A stretch of 64,000 nucleotides of DNA from Alphaproteobacteria bacterium (GTDB lineage: Bacteria; Pseudomonadota; Alphaproteobacteria; Rhizobiales; OSC116): assembly GCA_002400495.2 (NCBI GenBank), contig NVQL02000015.1:2543-66542 (forward strand), read 5' to 3'. This document shows positions 35,488 through 42,532 of this stretch, one piece after another (within the stretch, counting starts at the first letter, position 1; each line of letters begins with the position of its first letter). The position numbers and the translations under genes are program-made. A model generated the notes under the pieces. That model was given only the letters and a program-made list of their open reading frames with translations, was not told where the DNA came from and did no database searches.

Positions 35488-35723
35488 GTGAACTTTTGTT
35501 GGACACGTTTTTTGTCAGAGTGCTCTTCGGAGCACACGCCCAATTTAATCTGGTATTATAACATACGCCCAATTTTTGTTATAAGTGAAAGTTAAACTTC
35601 GGTTTAATAGTGTTCATTGGTTTACAATCCTACCTTTGGTTGGCCCTTTAACCGCTCCATATCATTCTTTTAGAATGATTGGTGCGGTTTATCTTTGGCC
35701 CTTGGCCAAAGATAAACCTTTTT
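35488..35723 (+). ncRNA. Candidate structured non-coding RNA
   Basis: No credible gene is found here, but a series of hairpins occurs. GTGCTC-TTCG-GAGCAC is at 35520-35535. TTATAACA/TGTTATAA pairs 35556-35563 with 35577-35584. TTAAAC-TTCG-GTTTAA is at 35592-35607. A 16-bp imperfect stem spans 35651-35688 (ACCGC, CCA, ATCATTCT with their complements). The terminator follows at 35686-35718. Two stems have the extra-stable cUUCGg tetraloop. ACGCCCAATTT occurs twice (about 35535 and 35565). The start at about 35488 is estimated from the -10. I match it to no known family; a decayed mobile-element end is the alternative. Confidence 0.5.
35686..35723 (+). terminator. Perfect 15-bp intrinsic terminator
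   Basis: Arms 35686-35700 and 35704-35718 pair perfectly (GGTTTATCTTTGGCC with its complement), loop CTT, then TTTTT. It shares three bases with the 3' arm of the preceding stem, so the two structures compete at their bases. It ends the candidate RNA. Confidence 0.85.
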
Positions 35724-35725
35724 AT

Positions 35726-36266
35726 GTCAGGCCACTGCGTGCGCGATGCTCCGCATCGCTTGCTAAGCCACTCAGCCGCTGGTCAGATGCGAATTCGGCA
35801 CCCCAATTATACTCATTAAGCTAAGTTAGCTGGAGTTTGGCGAAGCTCCGAATTCTGGTGGTATCCTTGTTGATGCTCTGGAAGAAGTTTTTTGTTTGGC
35901 ACTGCACCCCAAGGGCACTTTGTCGCTTCGCTCGGGCGCGTGCGTTCGCTCCGCTCTCTAGCTAAGCCACTCAGCCGCTGGTCGGGAGCAGATGCACCAC
36001 CCAATCTAACCGCATTACGCTTAGTGAGCTAGAGCTTGGCGAAACTCCGCATTCTGGTGCCATGCTGTAAATTCAGAATTTGCTACTTGATGCCAAGCTG
36101 TCTGTCATGGAAAAAGGGTCCGAAGCCCTTGGGCTGAGGCAAGCGCGACTGCGCGTCGCCGTTAGGCGTGGCAAGAGAGCGGAGCGAACGCACGCTAGTG
36201 CTTATAGAGAGCAACGCGAACGATAAAAGAGAGGCGCAGCCGAACGAAAAAATGCATCACCAAACG
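35726..36266. repeat. Intergenic repeat block G
   Basis: Starts with a partial copy of the GCTAAGCCACTCAGCCGCT module (35751 on, with the GCGCGATGCTCCGCATCGC terminus as in block D). The full core 35938-36195 follows, bounded by a perfect 22-bp inverted repeat (35938-35959 / 36174-36195). The stretch 36135-36255 is nearly identical (3 differences in 121) to 39134-39254 of block F and has the same orientation. No gene is supported; short frames here are repeat artefacts. It lies between the candidate RNA and the rpsA terminator. Confidence 0.92.
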
Positions 36267-36269
36267 CAA

Positions 36270-36298
36270 GAAGGGGCGAACTAAAAGTTCGCCCCTTC
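36270..36298 (-). terminator. Intrinsic terminator after rpsA
   Basis: Perfect 13-bp hairpin: 36270-36282 and 36286-36298 (GAAGGGGCGAACT with its complement), loop of three. It lies 25 bases past the rpsA stop on the minus strand; the T-run is poor, so efficiency is uncertain. Confidence 0.8.
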
Positions 36299-36322
36299 GG
36301 AATTAAAGCTTGTTCAGAACTA

Positions 36323-38017
36323 TCAGTCCTGTTTATTCAAAGCTGCACCAAGAATATCACCAAGTGATGCACCTGAGTCGCTTGAGCCATATTGTGCGAC
36401 TGCTTCTTTTTCTTCAGCAATTTCTAGTGCTTTGATTGAAACAGATACACGGCGTGAGCGGGCATCGAATTGCGTGATGCGGGCATCCAAAGTTTCGCCA
36501 ACTTTAAAGTTGTCGGCATTTTGGTTGTCACGGTCACGCGATAGGTCATTACGGCGGATGGTGGTGGTTAAACCTGAATCGCCGATTGAAACTTCGACAC
36601 CATCGTTAGATACACCGATAACTTCACAAGTTACAACAGCACCGCGTTTAAGGCCAGTTGCAGCTGAATCGCCCATTGGGTCTGCACCTAATTGTTTGAT
36701 GCCAAGGCTAATGCGTTCTTTGTCGGTATCGACATCAAGCACAACAGCTTTCACTTCTTGACCTTTTTTGAACTCTTTAATGGCTTCATCGCCAGAAATG
36801 TTCCAATCAAGATCTGACAAATGCACCATGCCGTCTACATCGCCATCAAGGCCGATGAATAGGCCGAATTCAGTGATGTTCTTAACTTCACCTTCAATTT
36901 CGGTACCTGCTGCATATGTTTCAGCAAATTTAAGCCATGGGTTGTCGAGGCATTGTTTAAGGCCAAGTGAAATACGGCGTTTTGAAGGATCAACTTCAAG
37001 CACCATAACTTCAACTTCTTGGCTGGTTGCCACGATTTTACCAGGATGGATGTTTTTCTTAGTCCAGCTCATTTCAGAAACATGAACAAGGCCTTCAATG
37101 CCGTCATTCAATTCTACAAATGCACCATAATCAGTGATGTTGGTAACTGTACCTGTGAAACGTGCGCCGATTGGGAATTTAGCATCAACTTCTGACCAAG
37201 GATCAGCTTGTAGTTGCTTCATGCCAAGGCTAATGCGTTGGGTATCTGGGTTGATTTTAACGATTTGAACTTGAACCGCTTCGCCAACTGTCAGAACTTC
37301 TGAAGGATGATTGATGCGTTTCCATGCAATGTCTGTAACATGCAATAGGCCATCAATGCCGCCAAGGTCAACAAATGCACCATAATCGGTGATGTTCTTA
37401 ACGATGCCTTCCATTTCTTGGCCTTCTGCAAGGTTAGCCACAATGTCAGCACGTTGTTCGGCACGAGCTTCTTCGAGGATTGAGCGACGTGATACAACAA
37501 TGTTGCCACGGCGTTTGTCCATTTTTAGAACTTGGAAAGGTTGTGAGATGTTCATCAACGGTGCGATGTCGCGGATCGGGCGGATGTCTACTTGTGAACC
37601 AGGTAGGAAGGCAATTGCGCCATCCAGATCAACAGTGAAACCACCTTTAACGCGGCCAAAAATTACGCCAGTGACTTTTTCGCCAGCTTCAGACGCTTTT
37701 TCAAGACGGATCCAGCTTTCTTCACGACGGGCTTTTTCGCGGCTTAGCATCGCTTCGCCCATGGCGTTTTCTACACGTTCAAGATAAACTTCAACTTTAT
37801 CGCCAACAGAAAGATTGTTTTCTTCGCCAGCAACTTGGAATTCTTTGAGAGGAATACGACCCTCTGTTTTTAGGCCTACATCGATAATCGCAAGGTCGTT
37901 TTCAATAGCAAGCACTGTGCCTGTTACAACTGAACCTTCTTCGATGCTGGTGTCTGCAAGTGACTCATTTAATAATAGTTCAAAGTCATCCATGCTTGGA
38001 TTTAGGGATTCTGACAT
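36323..38017 (-). CDS. rpsA: 30S ribosomal protein S1
   Basis: 564-aa RNA-binding protein that brings mRNA to the 30S subunit. It holds six S1 (OB-fold) repeats; several show the repeat signature such as ITDYGAFVDLGGIDGLLHVTDIAW, ITDYGAFVELNDGIEGLVHVSEMSW and ITEFGLFIGLDGDVDGMVHLSDLDW (each given as the known S1 motif; positions about 190, 275 and 365). The C-terminus ends in a short acidic tail after the sixth repeat. Length is normal. It is downstream of cmk on the same strand (150 bases), the common cmk-rpsA order. Confidence 0.97.
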   Translation of the reverse strand: MSESLNPSMDDFELLLNESLADTSIEEGSVVTGTVLAIENDLAIIDVGLKTEGRIPLKEFQVAGEENNLSVGDKVEVYLERVENAMGEAMLSREKARREESWIRLEKASEAGEKVTGVIFGRVKGGFTVDLDGAIAFLPGSQVDIRPIRDIAPLMNISQPFQVLKMDKRRGNIVVSRRSILEEARAEQRADIVANLAEGQEMEGIVKNITDYGAFVDLGGIDGLLHVTDIAWKRINHPSEVLTVGEAVQVQIVKINPDTQRISLGMKQLQADPWSEVDAKFPIGARFTGTVTNITDYGAFVELNDGIEGLVHVSEMSWTKKNIHPGKIVATSQEVEVMVLEVDPSKRRISLGLKQCLDNPWLKFAETYAAGTEIEGEVKNITEFGLFIGLDGDVDGMVHLSDLDWNISGDEAIKEFKKGQEVKAVVLDVDTDKERISLGIKQLGADPMGDSAATGLKRGAVVTCEVIGVSNDGVEVSIGDSGLTTTIRRNDLSRDRDNQNADNFKVGETLDARITQFDARSRRVSVSIKALEIAEEKEAVAQYGSSDSGASLGDILGAALNKQD

Positions 38018-38167
38018 TCAAATGTCTCCGGTTTCATATAGTGTTGGCCAATTGTTGATCAACTGGTCTTCAACCATTTACACATGCAAATGACTGCGTT
38101 TGGGTATCTGCCCTTAAGTTTAAGCGCAAATGTTGATTGATGTGAACTTGGCCGTTGGCTATAAAAA

Positions 38168-38803
38168 TTAAGCAAGTTTAGCGTCTATATAAGCTGACAT
38201 GGCTTCAACGACGCCATCTATAGACAGTTTTGTCGTATCAATCAAGTGCGCATCTTGGGCTTTTTTCATCGGTGAAGCGGCTCTGGTGCTGTCTCTGTGG
38301 TCACGCGCTTCTATGGCGGCGGTCACTTGGGCCAATGTATCAGCCTTGCCTTTGGCTTGGTAGTCAGCAAATCTGCGGCTTGCACGCGATTCCAAGCTGG
38401 CAATGACCCAGAATTTAAGGTCGGCATTGGGGAATACAACGGTGCCGATGTCGCGTCCATCAACGACCGCACTGCCTTGCTGAGCGGCAAATTTTTGTTG
38501 AAGCACAGTGATTAAATTGCGAACTTCGGGGATAACTGCCACTTTGGAGGCCATGATGCCGCCTTGCATGCTGCGCGCTTGGGCGGGTGGGTTGTCTAAA
38601 TTATCGGTGGTAATTTGATGAGCTGCGGCTATTGCGGCTTTGACGAATGCGGCGTTATCTTGGAAAATTTGACCAATGAGATTAACACCAGTGAGGCGAT
38701 ATAGCAGGCCAGAATCTAAGTGTAAAAAACCATATTTTTGGGCAATGAGTTTGGCAACTGTGCCTTTGCCCGAAGCTTCGGGGCCATCAATGGCAATGAT
38801 CAT
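38168..38803 (-). CDS. cmk: Cytidylate kinase
   Basis: CMP/dCMP kinase, 211 aa. The P-loop is IDGPEASGKGTVAKLIA, where Glu replaces the more usual Ala; the conserved HLDSGLLYR follows. VVDGRDIGTVVFPNADLKFWV and SRASRRFADYQAKG are the substrate-binding segments, and DHRDSTRAASPMKKAQDAH is the LID region. It is upstream of rpsA. The 5' flank directly meets repeat block F within about 90 bases, so its promoter must be short or inside the repeat (or displaced upstream, where aroA usually lies in relatives). Confidence 0.95.
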   Translation of the reverse strand: MIIAIDGPEASGKGTVAKLIAQKYGFLHLDSGLLYRLTGVNLIGQIFQDNAAFVKAAIAAAHQITTDNLDNPPAQARSMQGGIMASKVAVIPEVRNLITVLQQKFAAQQGSAVVDGRDIGTVVFPNADLKFWVIASLESRASRRFADYQAKGKADTLAQVTAAIEARDHRDSTRAASPMKKAQDAHLIDTTKLSIDGVVEAMSAYIDAKLA

Positions 38804-38889
38804 GAAAGGGGTTCCTGTTTATGATGAGTTTTAATGGAAAAAGAGGGGGGTGTCGATGAGTTTTTTGGGTTACTTGAGGCTTTCGTGGT

Positions 38890-39300
38890 TTTATATTTGG
38901 CCCCTCTTTTTTCGTTCGCGTTGCTCTCTAGTAGCCCTGCGGGCGTTCGCTCCGCTCTCTAGCTAAGCCACTCGGCCGCTGATGGGACGTAAACTCACCA
39001 CCCAACCTAACCGCATTACACTTAGTGAGCTAGAGTTTGGCGAAACTCTGCATTTCGGTGCGTCCAACAAATTCTGAATTTGCTGTTTGGTGCTATACTG
39101 CTTTTCATGGAAAAAGGGTCCTCGCCCGTAGGGTGAGGCAAGCGCGACTGCGCGTCGCCGTTAGGCGTGGCAAGAGAGCGGAGCGAACGCACGCTAGTGC
39201 TAATAGAGAGCAACGCGAACGATAAAAGAGAGGCAAAGCCGAACGAAAAAATGCAAACTTCCAGAGCATGGGCAGGAGTGCCACCCTGTATAGGCTGCAT
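38890..39300. repeat. Intergenic repeat block F
   Basis: Core 38943-39190 with an 18-bp perfect inverted repeat at its ends (38943-38960 / 39173-39190). Inside, in order, are CTAAGCCACTCGGCCGCT, CACCCAACCTAACCGCATTA, TTTGGCGAAACTC, the AATTCTGAATTTGCTG centre and GGCAAGCGCGACTGCGCGTC. Outside to the right are AGAGCAACGCGAACG and the ACTTCCAGAGC / CTGTATAGGCTG module. Orientation matches block G and is opposite to E and D. It separates cmk from the Lrp-like fragment. Confidence 0.92.
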
Positions 39301-39340
39301 CACTTAGATTAGCTTCAGTAAATAAATAGCGGCGAAGCCG

Positions 39341-39628
39341 ATGAGCATGGTTCGGACGACGTGGTTGGTGATTATTGCTGTCGATTTGGAGCGTGACCTG
39401 CTTAAGGAAATTGATGAATTTAAACGCCGTGCACGAGCAGAAAGCCAAGTTCAGCATAGCTATTGTGTGGCGGGGGATTGTGACTTTACGCTGATTGTGA
39501 TTGCCAAAGATATGAAAGATTATGAAGCTTTTACGCATCGGTTTTTCTTTAATGCTAGTAATGTCAGGCGGTTTCGAAGTTCTATTGTGGTGGCGCGGGA
39601 AAAAGTGACAAGTTATGTGCCGCTCTGA
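39341..39628 (+). pseudogene. Lrp/AsnC ligand-binding (RAM) domain only; probable 5'-truncated regulator
   Basis: 95 residues that align by eye with the C-terminal RAM domain of Lrp/AsnC regulators: WLVIIAVDLERDLLKEIDEF, QVQHSYCVAGDCDFTLIVIA (the conserved GDxDF/Y block), DYEAFTHRFF and REKVTSYVPL at the end. The DNA-binding half of about 60 residues is missing, and repeat block F ends only about 40 bases upstream of the ATG. No clear ribosome site. Either the repeat cut off the HTH half and this is a remnant, or it is a stand-alone RAM protein, which also exists. The frame is intact. Confidence 0.6.
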
Positions 39629-39821
39629 CGTTAATGAAGTTGGTGTTAAGTTTAAGTTACTAGAGGGTAAATTTTTGCTTATTTGACAGGGTTCACGATT
39701 AAGGGTAATTAAGCAAAAAATCAAAAAAGTGCATTTATTTCAATTTCGTCTTGTTTCAGAAACAAAATGGGTGCTAAATAAAAACCACACCAAGTGAAAA
39801 ACCCAACTCAAGGAAATATCT

Positions 39822-40751
39822 ATGCATATATATCTGCCGATTGCAGAAATTAGCGTGAATATTTTTCTTTTGCTGGCCATTGGTGGCGGCATTGGGTTTT
39901 TGTCTGGCTTGTTTGGGGTTGGGGGTGGTTTTTTACTCACTCCGTTGCTTATTTTTACGGGCATTCCGCCCGCTGTGGCTGTGGCCACTGGCGCTAACCA
40001 AATTGTTGCTTCTTCGCTGTCGGGTGTGATGGCGCATTTTCGGCGTAAAACGGTTGATATAAAAATGGGTTTGGTGCTGCTCTCTGGTGGTATTGTTGGC
40101 TCATTTTTAGGCGTTGGATTGTTTAACTGGCTTAAAAGTGTTGGGCAGGTTGATCTGCTTATTTCTATTTCTTATGTGGTGTTTTTGGGTATTATCGGCA
40201 GTTTAATGCTGGCTGAAAGCCTGCGGGCTATATGGCGGTTGCGCAACGGCACTGCCCCACCGCGGCGGCGGCCTGGCTCGCATAACTGGGTGCATAAAAT
40301 GCCGTTGAAAATGCGGTTTCGTGCCTCGCATTTATATATTAGTGCCATTCCGCCGATTATTATTGGCATGTTGGTTGGGGTGTTGGCGTCTATTATGGGT
40401 GTTGGTGGCGGGTTTATTATGGTGCCTGCGATGATTTATATTTTAAAAATGCCGACCAATGTGGTGGTCGGTACATCACTGTTTCAGATTATGTTTGTGA
40501 CTGCTTTGGTGACGATTTTGCATAGTGGGCAAAACCAAACTGTTGATGTTGTATTGGCCACCATCTCGCTGGTTGGCGGGGTGATTGGCGCGCAATTTGG
40601 CGTGCGGTTTAGCCAAAAATTAAGACCCGAATTGTTACGGGCATTATTGGCGGGCATGGTGATGTTGGTGTGCCTTAAATTGGGGTTTGATTTGGTGCTA
40701 CAGCCCGAAGAAATGTTCCAGCTCATGCCACTCAACATGGCCAGCGAATAG
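39822..40751 (+). CDS. TauE/SafE family sulfite exporter-like permease
   Basis: 309-aa membrane protein with the two glycine-rich repeats of TauE/SafE: GGGIGFLSGLFGVGGGFLLTP near residue 20 and ASIMGVGGGFIMVPAMIY in the second half; about eight hydrophobic segments separated by a basic loop (GTAPPRRRPGSHNW). The family exports sulfite or organosulfonates; substrate here is not shown. An AAGGA ribosome site precedes the ATG. Eight bases separate it from the TIGR02186 gene, a well-known pair in alphaproteobacteria. Confidence 0.93.
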   Translation: MHIYLPIAEISVNIFLLLAIGGGIGFLSGLFGVGGGFLLTPLLIFTGIPPAVAVATGANQIVASSLSGVMAHFRRKTVDIKMGLVLLSGGIVGSFLGVGLFNWLKSVGQVDLLISISYVVFLGIIGSLMLAESLRAIWRLRNGTAPPRRRPGSHNWVHKMPLKMRFRASHLYISAIPPIIIGMLVGVLASIMGVGGGFIMVPAMIYILKMPTNVVVGTSLFQIMFVTALVTILHSGQNQTVDVVLATISLVGGVIGAQFGVRFSQKLRPELLRALLAGMVMLVCLKLGFDLVLQPEEMFQLMPLNMASE

Positions 40752-40759
40752 GGGAATTT

Positions 40760-41533
40760 ATGTCAATAATATTTAAATTATTCCTCAGTATATTGCTATT
40801 TGTCGGCACATCGAGTGTGGCGAAAGCCGATTTGGTGACTGACCTATCTGAACGCCGCATTGACATTAACTCGACCTTTACGGGTGCTAGTCTGCTGCTG
40901 TTTGGCACTTTTACTGAAGCGTTTGACTATGACCCTAAGCGCCATGACATTGTGATTACGGTCAAAGGCCCCAATAAGCCGATGATATTGCGTAAAAAGG
41001 CCAAAAAAGGTGGGATTTGGATTAACTATTTCCGCGAAGAATATATGGAAATTCCGTCTTATTATTCGGTATTGAGCAGCCGCCCGCTTGAGGATATTTC
41101 TGACAAGCCAACGCTTGGCAAATATGGACTTGGCACAAGTTTTTTGTTTTTTAACCCGAATTTAAACCGCCAAAGATTGCCTGATGAAAAAGCCTGGTTA
41201 GACTTTAGAAACGCAGCGGTGCGGCTTAAGAAGGAAGAAAAATTATATATCGATCAGCCCAATGGGGTGAAATTTGTTGGCAATGGTTTGTTTCGTGCCA
41301 ATGTTGATTTCCCTGCCAATGTCGATGTGGGAAAATATGAGGTGAGTGCTTATTTATTCCGCGATGGCAACATGATTTTTGAAGAGCATTCGCCGATTAC
41401 CATGAGTAAATTTGGCTTTAGCAACCAACTTACGCAATTTGCGCATAATTACCCGTGGACACATGGTTTTGCTGCGGTTTTATTTGCGTTATTTTCGGGC
41501 TGGTTGGCGGCCGTTGTGTTTAAACGTAAATAA
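40760..41533 (+). CDS. TIGR02186 family (Alph_Pro_TM) protein
   Basis: 257-aa protein: signal peptide (LFLSILLFVGTSSVAKA), a beta-rich extracytoplasmic domain starting LVTDLSERRIDINSTFTGAS and containing the family motif LLFGTF, and one C-terminal membrane anchor (GFAAVLFALFSGWLAAVVF). I assign it to the alphaproteobacterial TIGR02186 family, of unknown function, almost always next to a TauE-type exporter as here (eight bases after it). They probably form one functional unit at the inner membrane. Confidence 0.88.
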   Translation: MSIIFKLFLSILLFVGTSSVAKADLVTDLSERRIDINSTFTGASLLLFGTFTEAFDYDPKRHDIVITVKGPNKPMILRKKAKKGGIWINYFREEYMEIPSYYSVLSSRPLEDISDKPTLGKYGLGTSFLFFNPNLNRQRLPDEKAWLDFRNAAVRLKKEEKLYIDQPNGVKFVGNGLFRANVDFPANVDVGKYEVSAYLFRDGNMIFEEHSPITMSKFGFSNQLTQFAHNYPWTHGFAAVLFALFSGWLAAVVFKRK

Positions 41534-41594
41534 TTGGCAATGGCCAACGACTTGGCAAATGCGTAAAGATCTCTTATAGATAAATGACAAATTT

Positions 41595-41626
41595 CTAGAA
41601 TGTCACTTATCTAGAACGACACTTAT
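41595..41626. repeat. Tandem 16-bp direct repeat
   Basis: CTAGAATGTCACTTAT (41595-41610) and CTAGAACGACACTTAT (41611-41626), two mismatches, ending 11 bases before the VOC gene ATG and touching its GAGGG ribosome site. Could be a pair of regulator half-sites or simple duplication. Confidence 0.6.
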
Positions 41627-41637
41627 GAGGGTTATCA

Positions 41638-42102
41638 ATGTCCAAGAATGCAATCCCAAAAAATTATCAAGCAACTCCCTATCTTATCTGTCGAAATGCT
41701 GTGGATGCACTTAAATGGTATTGCAAAGCTTTTGGCGCAACTGAAATGGTTTGCCTTGATGATGATACGAAAAAAGTGATGCATGCTGAAATTCGCATTG
41801 GTGAAGCGGCGATTATGTTGGCTGATGAATTTCCAGATATGGGATATAAAAGCCCTGAGACAATTGGGGGATCTGCTGTCTCTATTTTGGTGTATGTAGA
41901 AGATGTTGATTTAATATTTGCTCGCGCTATAGAATTAGGCGCAAAAGAGGTTATGCCGATCTCAGATCAATTTGATGGTGACCGAAGAGGCACGCTTGTT
42001 GACCCATATGGCCATATTTGGCTTCTTGCCACGCGCAAAGAAGACATATCAATGGATGAATTGAAACTAAGATTCAATAAAATGATGCAGAGCGGTAGTT
42101 GA
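41638..42102 (+). CDS. VOC/glyoxalase family protein (PhnB-like)
   Basis: 154-aa single-gene vicinal-oxygen-chelate fold. Starts with YQATPYLICRNAVDALKWYCKAFGATEM, typical of the PhnB-like group; then VMHAEIRIGEAAIMLADEF and GDRRGTLVDPYGHIWLLATR, where the His and Glu positions of the metal site would lie. The substrate is unknown; this group includes 3-demethylubiquinone-like and stress-resistance proteins. Convergent with the DUF2093 genes (three-base gap). Confidence 0.88.
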   Translation: MSKNAIPKNYQATPYLICRNAVDALKWYCKAFGATEMVCLDDDTKKVMHAEIRIGEAAIMLADEFPDMGYKSPETIGGSAVSILVYVEDVDLIFARAIELGAKEVMPISDQFDGDRRGTLVDPYGHIWLLATRKEDISMDELKLRFNKMMQSGS

Positions 42103-42105
42103 AGT

Positions 42106-42312
42106 TTAAGAGTTTACTTCTAATTCTCTTTTGAGCGATGAGGCGCCGTCTATATAGGCTTCTTGGCGTTCGACATTCCAGTAATTTAGATTGTCGAGGG
42201 CGATTTTTTTGCCAGTGACGGCACATAAGACAAATGAGCCTTTTTTTCTGATCTCGTAATCGGCGGGATGATAAAATAATTCCGCTGGTTTATCTTTGCC
42301 CATTCCAAACAT
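42106..42312 (-). CDS. DUF2093 domain protein, copy 2
   Basis: 68-aa protein of the alphaproteobacterial DUF2093 family: MFGMGKDKPAELFYHPADYE, SFVLCAVTGKKIALDNLNYW, NVERQEAYIDGASS. Function unknown; the Cys of VLCAVTG is conserved in both copies. It is two bases downstream of a paralogue and both follow xseA. About half the residues are shared with copy 1, so the duplication is old. Confidence 0.88.
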   Translation of the reverse strand: MFGMGKDKPAELFYHPADYEIRKKGSFVLCAVTGKKIALDNLNYWNVERQEAYIDGASSLKRELEVNS

Positions 42313-42314
42313 AT

Positions 42315-42524
42315 TTATGCCTTATTAAATTCTTGTTCGCGCCGCATCATAGCCGCGCCATCAGTATAAGCTTCTTGGCGCTCAACGCTCCAATATTTTA
42401 AGTTTTCTAACAATATTCTTTGTTGGGTCACTGCGCATAATACATAATTTCCAGCCTTGATGATGATATAATCGGGTGTGTTATAATGTATTTTTGCTTC
42501 ATTTTGGTCACTTAACCCAAACAT
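42315..42524 (-). CDS. DUF2093 domain protein, copy 1
   Basis: 69-aa paralogue of the next gene: MFGLSDQNEAKIHYNTPDYI, NYVLCAVTQQRILLENLKYW, SVERQEAYTDGAAM. The shared framework VLCAVT...L.NL.YW.VERQEAY marks DUF2093. It begins eight bases after the xseA stop; a single DUF2093 gene next to xseA is usual in alphaproteobacteria, so this is probably the ancestral copy. Function unknown, possibly linked to exonuclease VII by context only. Confidence 0.88.
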   Translation of the reverse strand: MFGLSDQNEAKIHYNTPDYIIIKAGNYVLCAVTQQRILLENLKYWSVERQEAYTDGAAMMRREQEFNKA

Positions 42525-42532
42525 TTATTTTC

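Noticed and set aside
35585..35824. 79-codon plus-strand frame beginning in the hairpin region
   Set aside because: No ribosome site; it reads through the stems, the terminator and then the GCTAAGCCACTCAGCCGCT repeat module, so the tail is repeat-derived.
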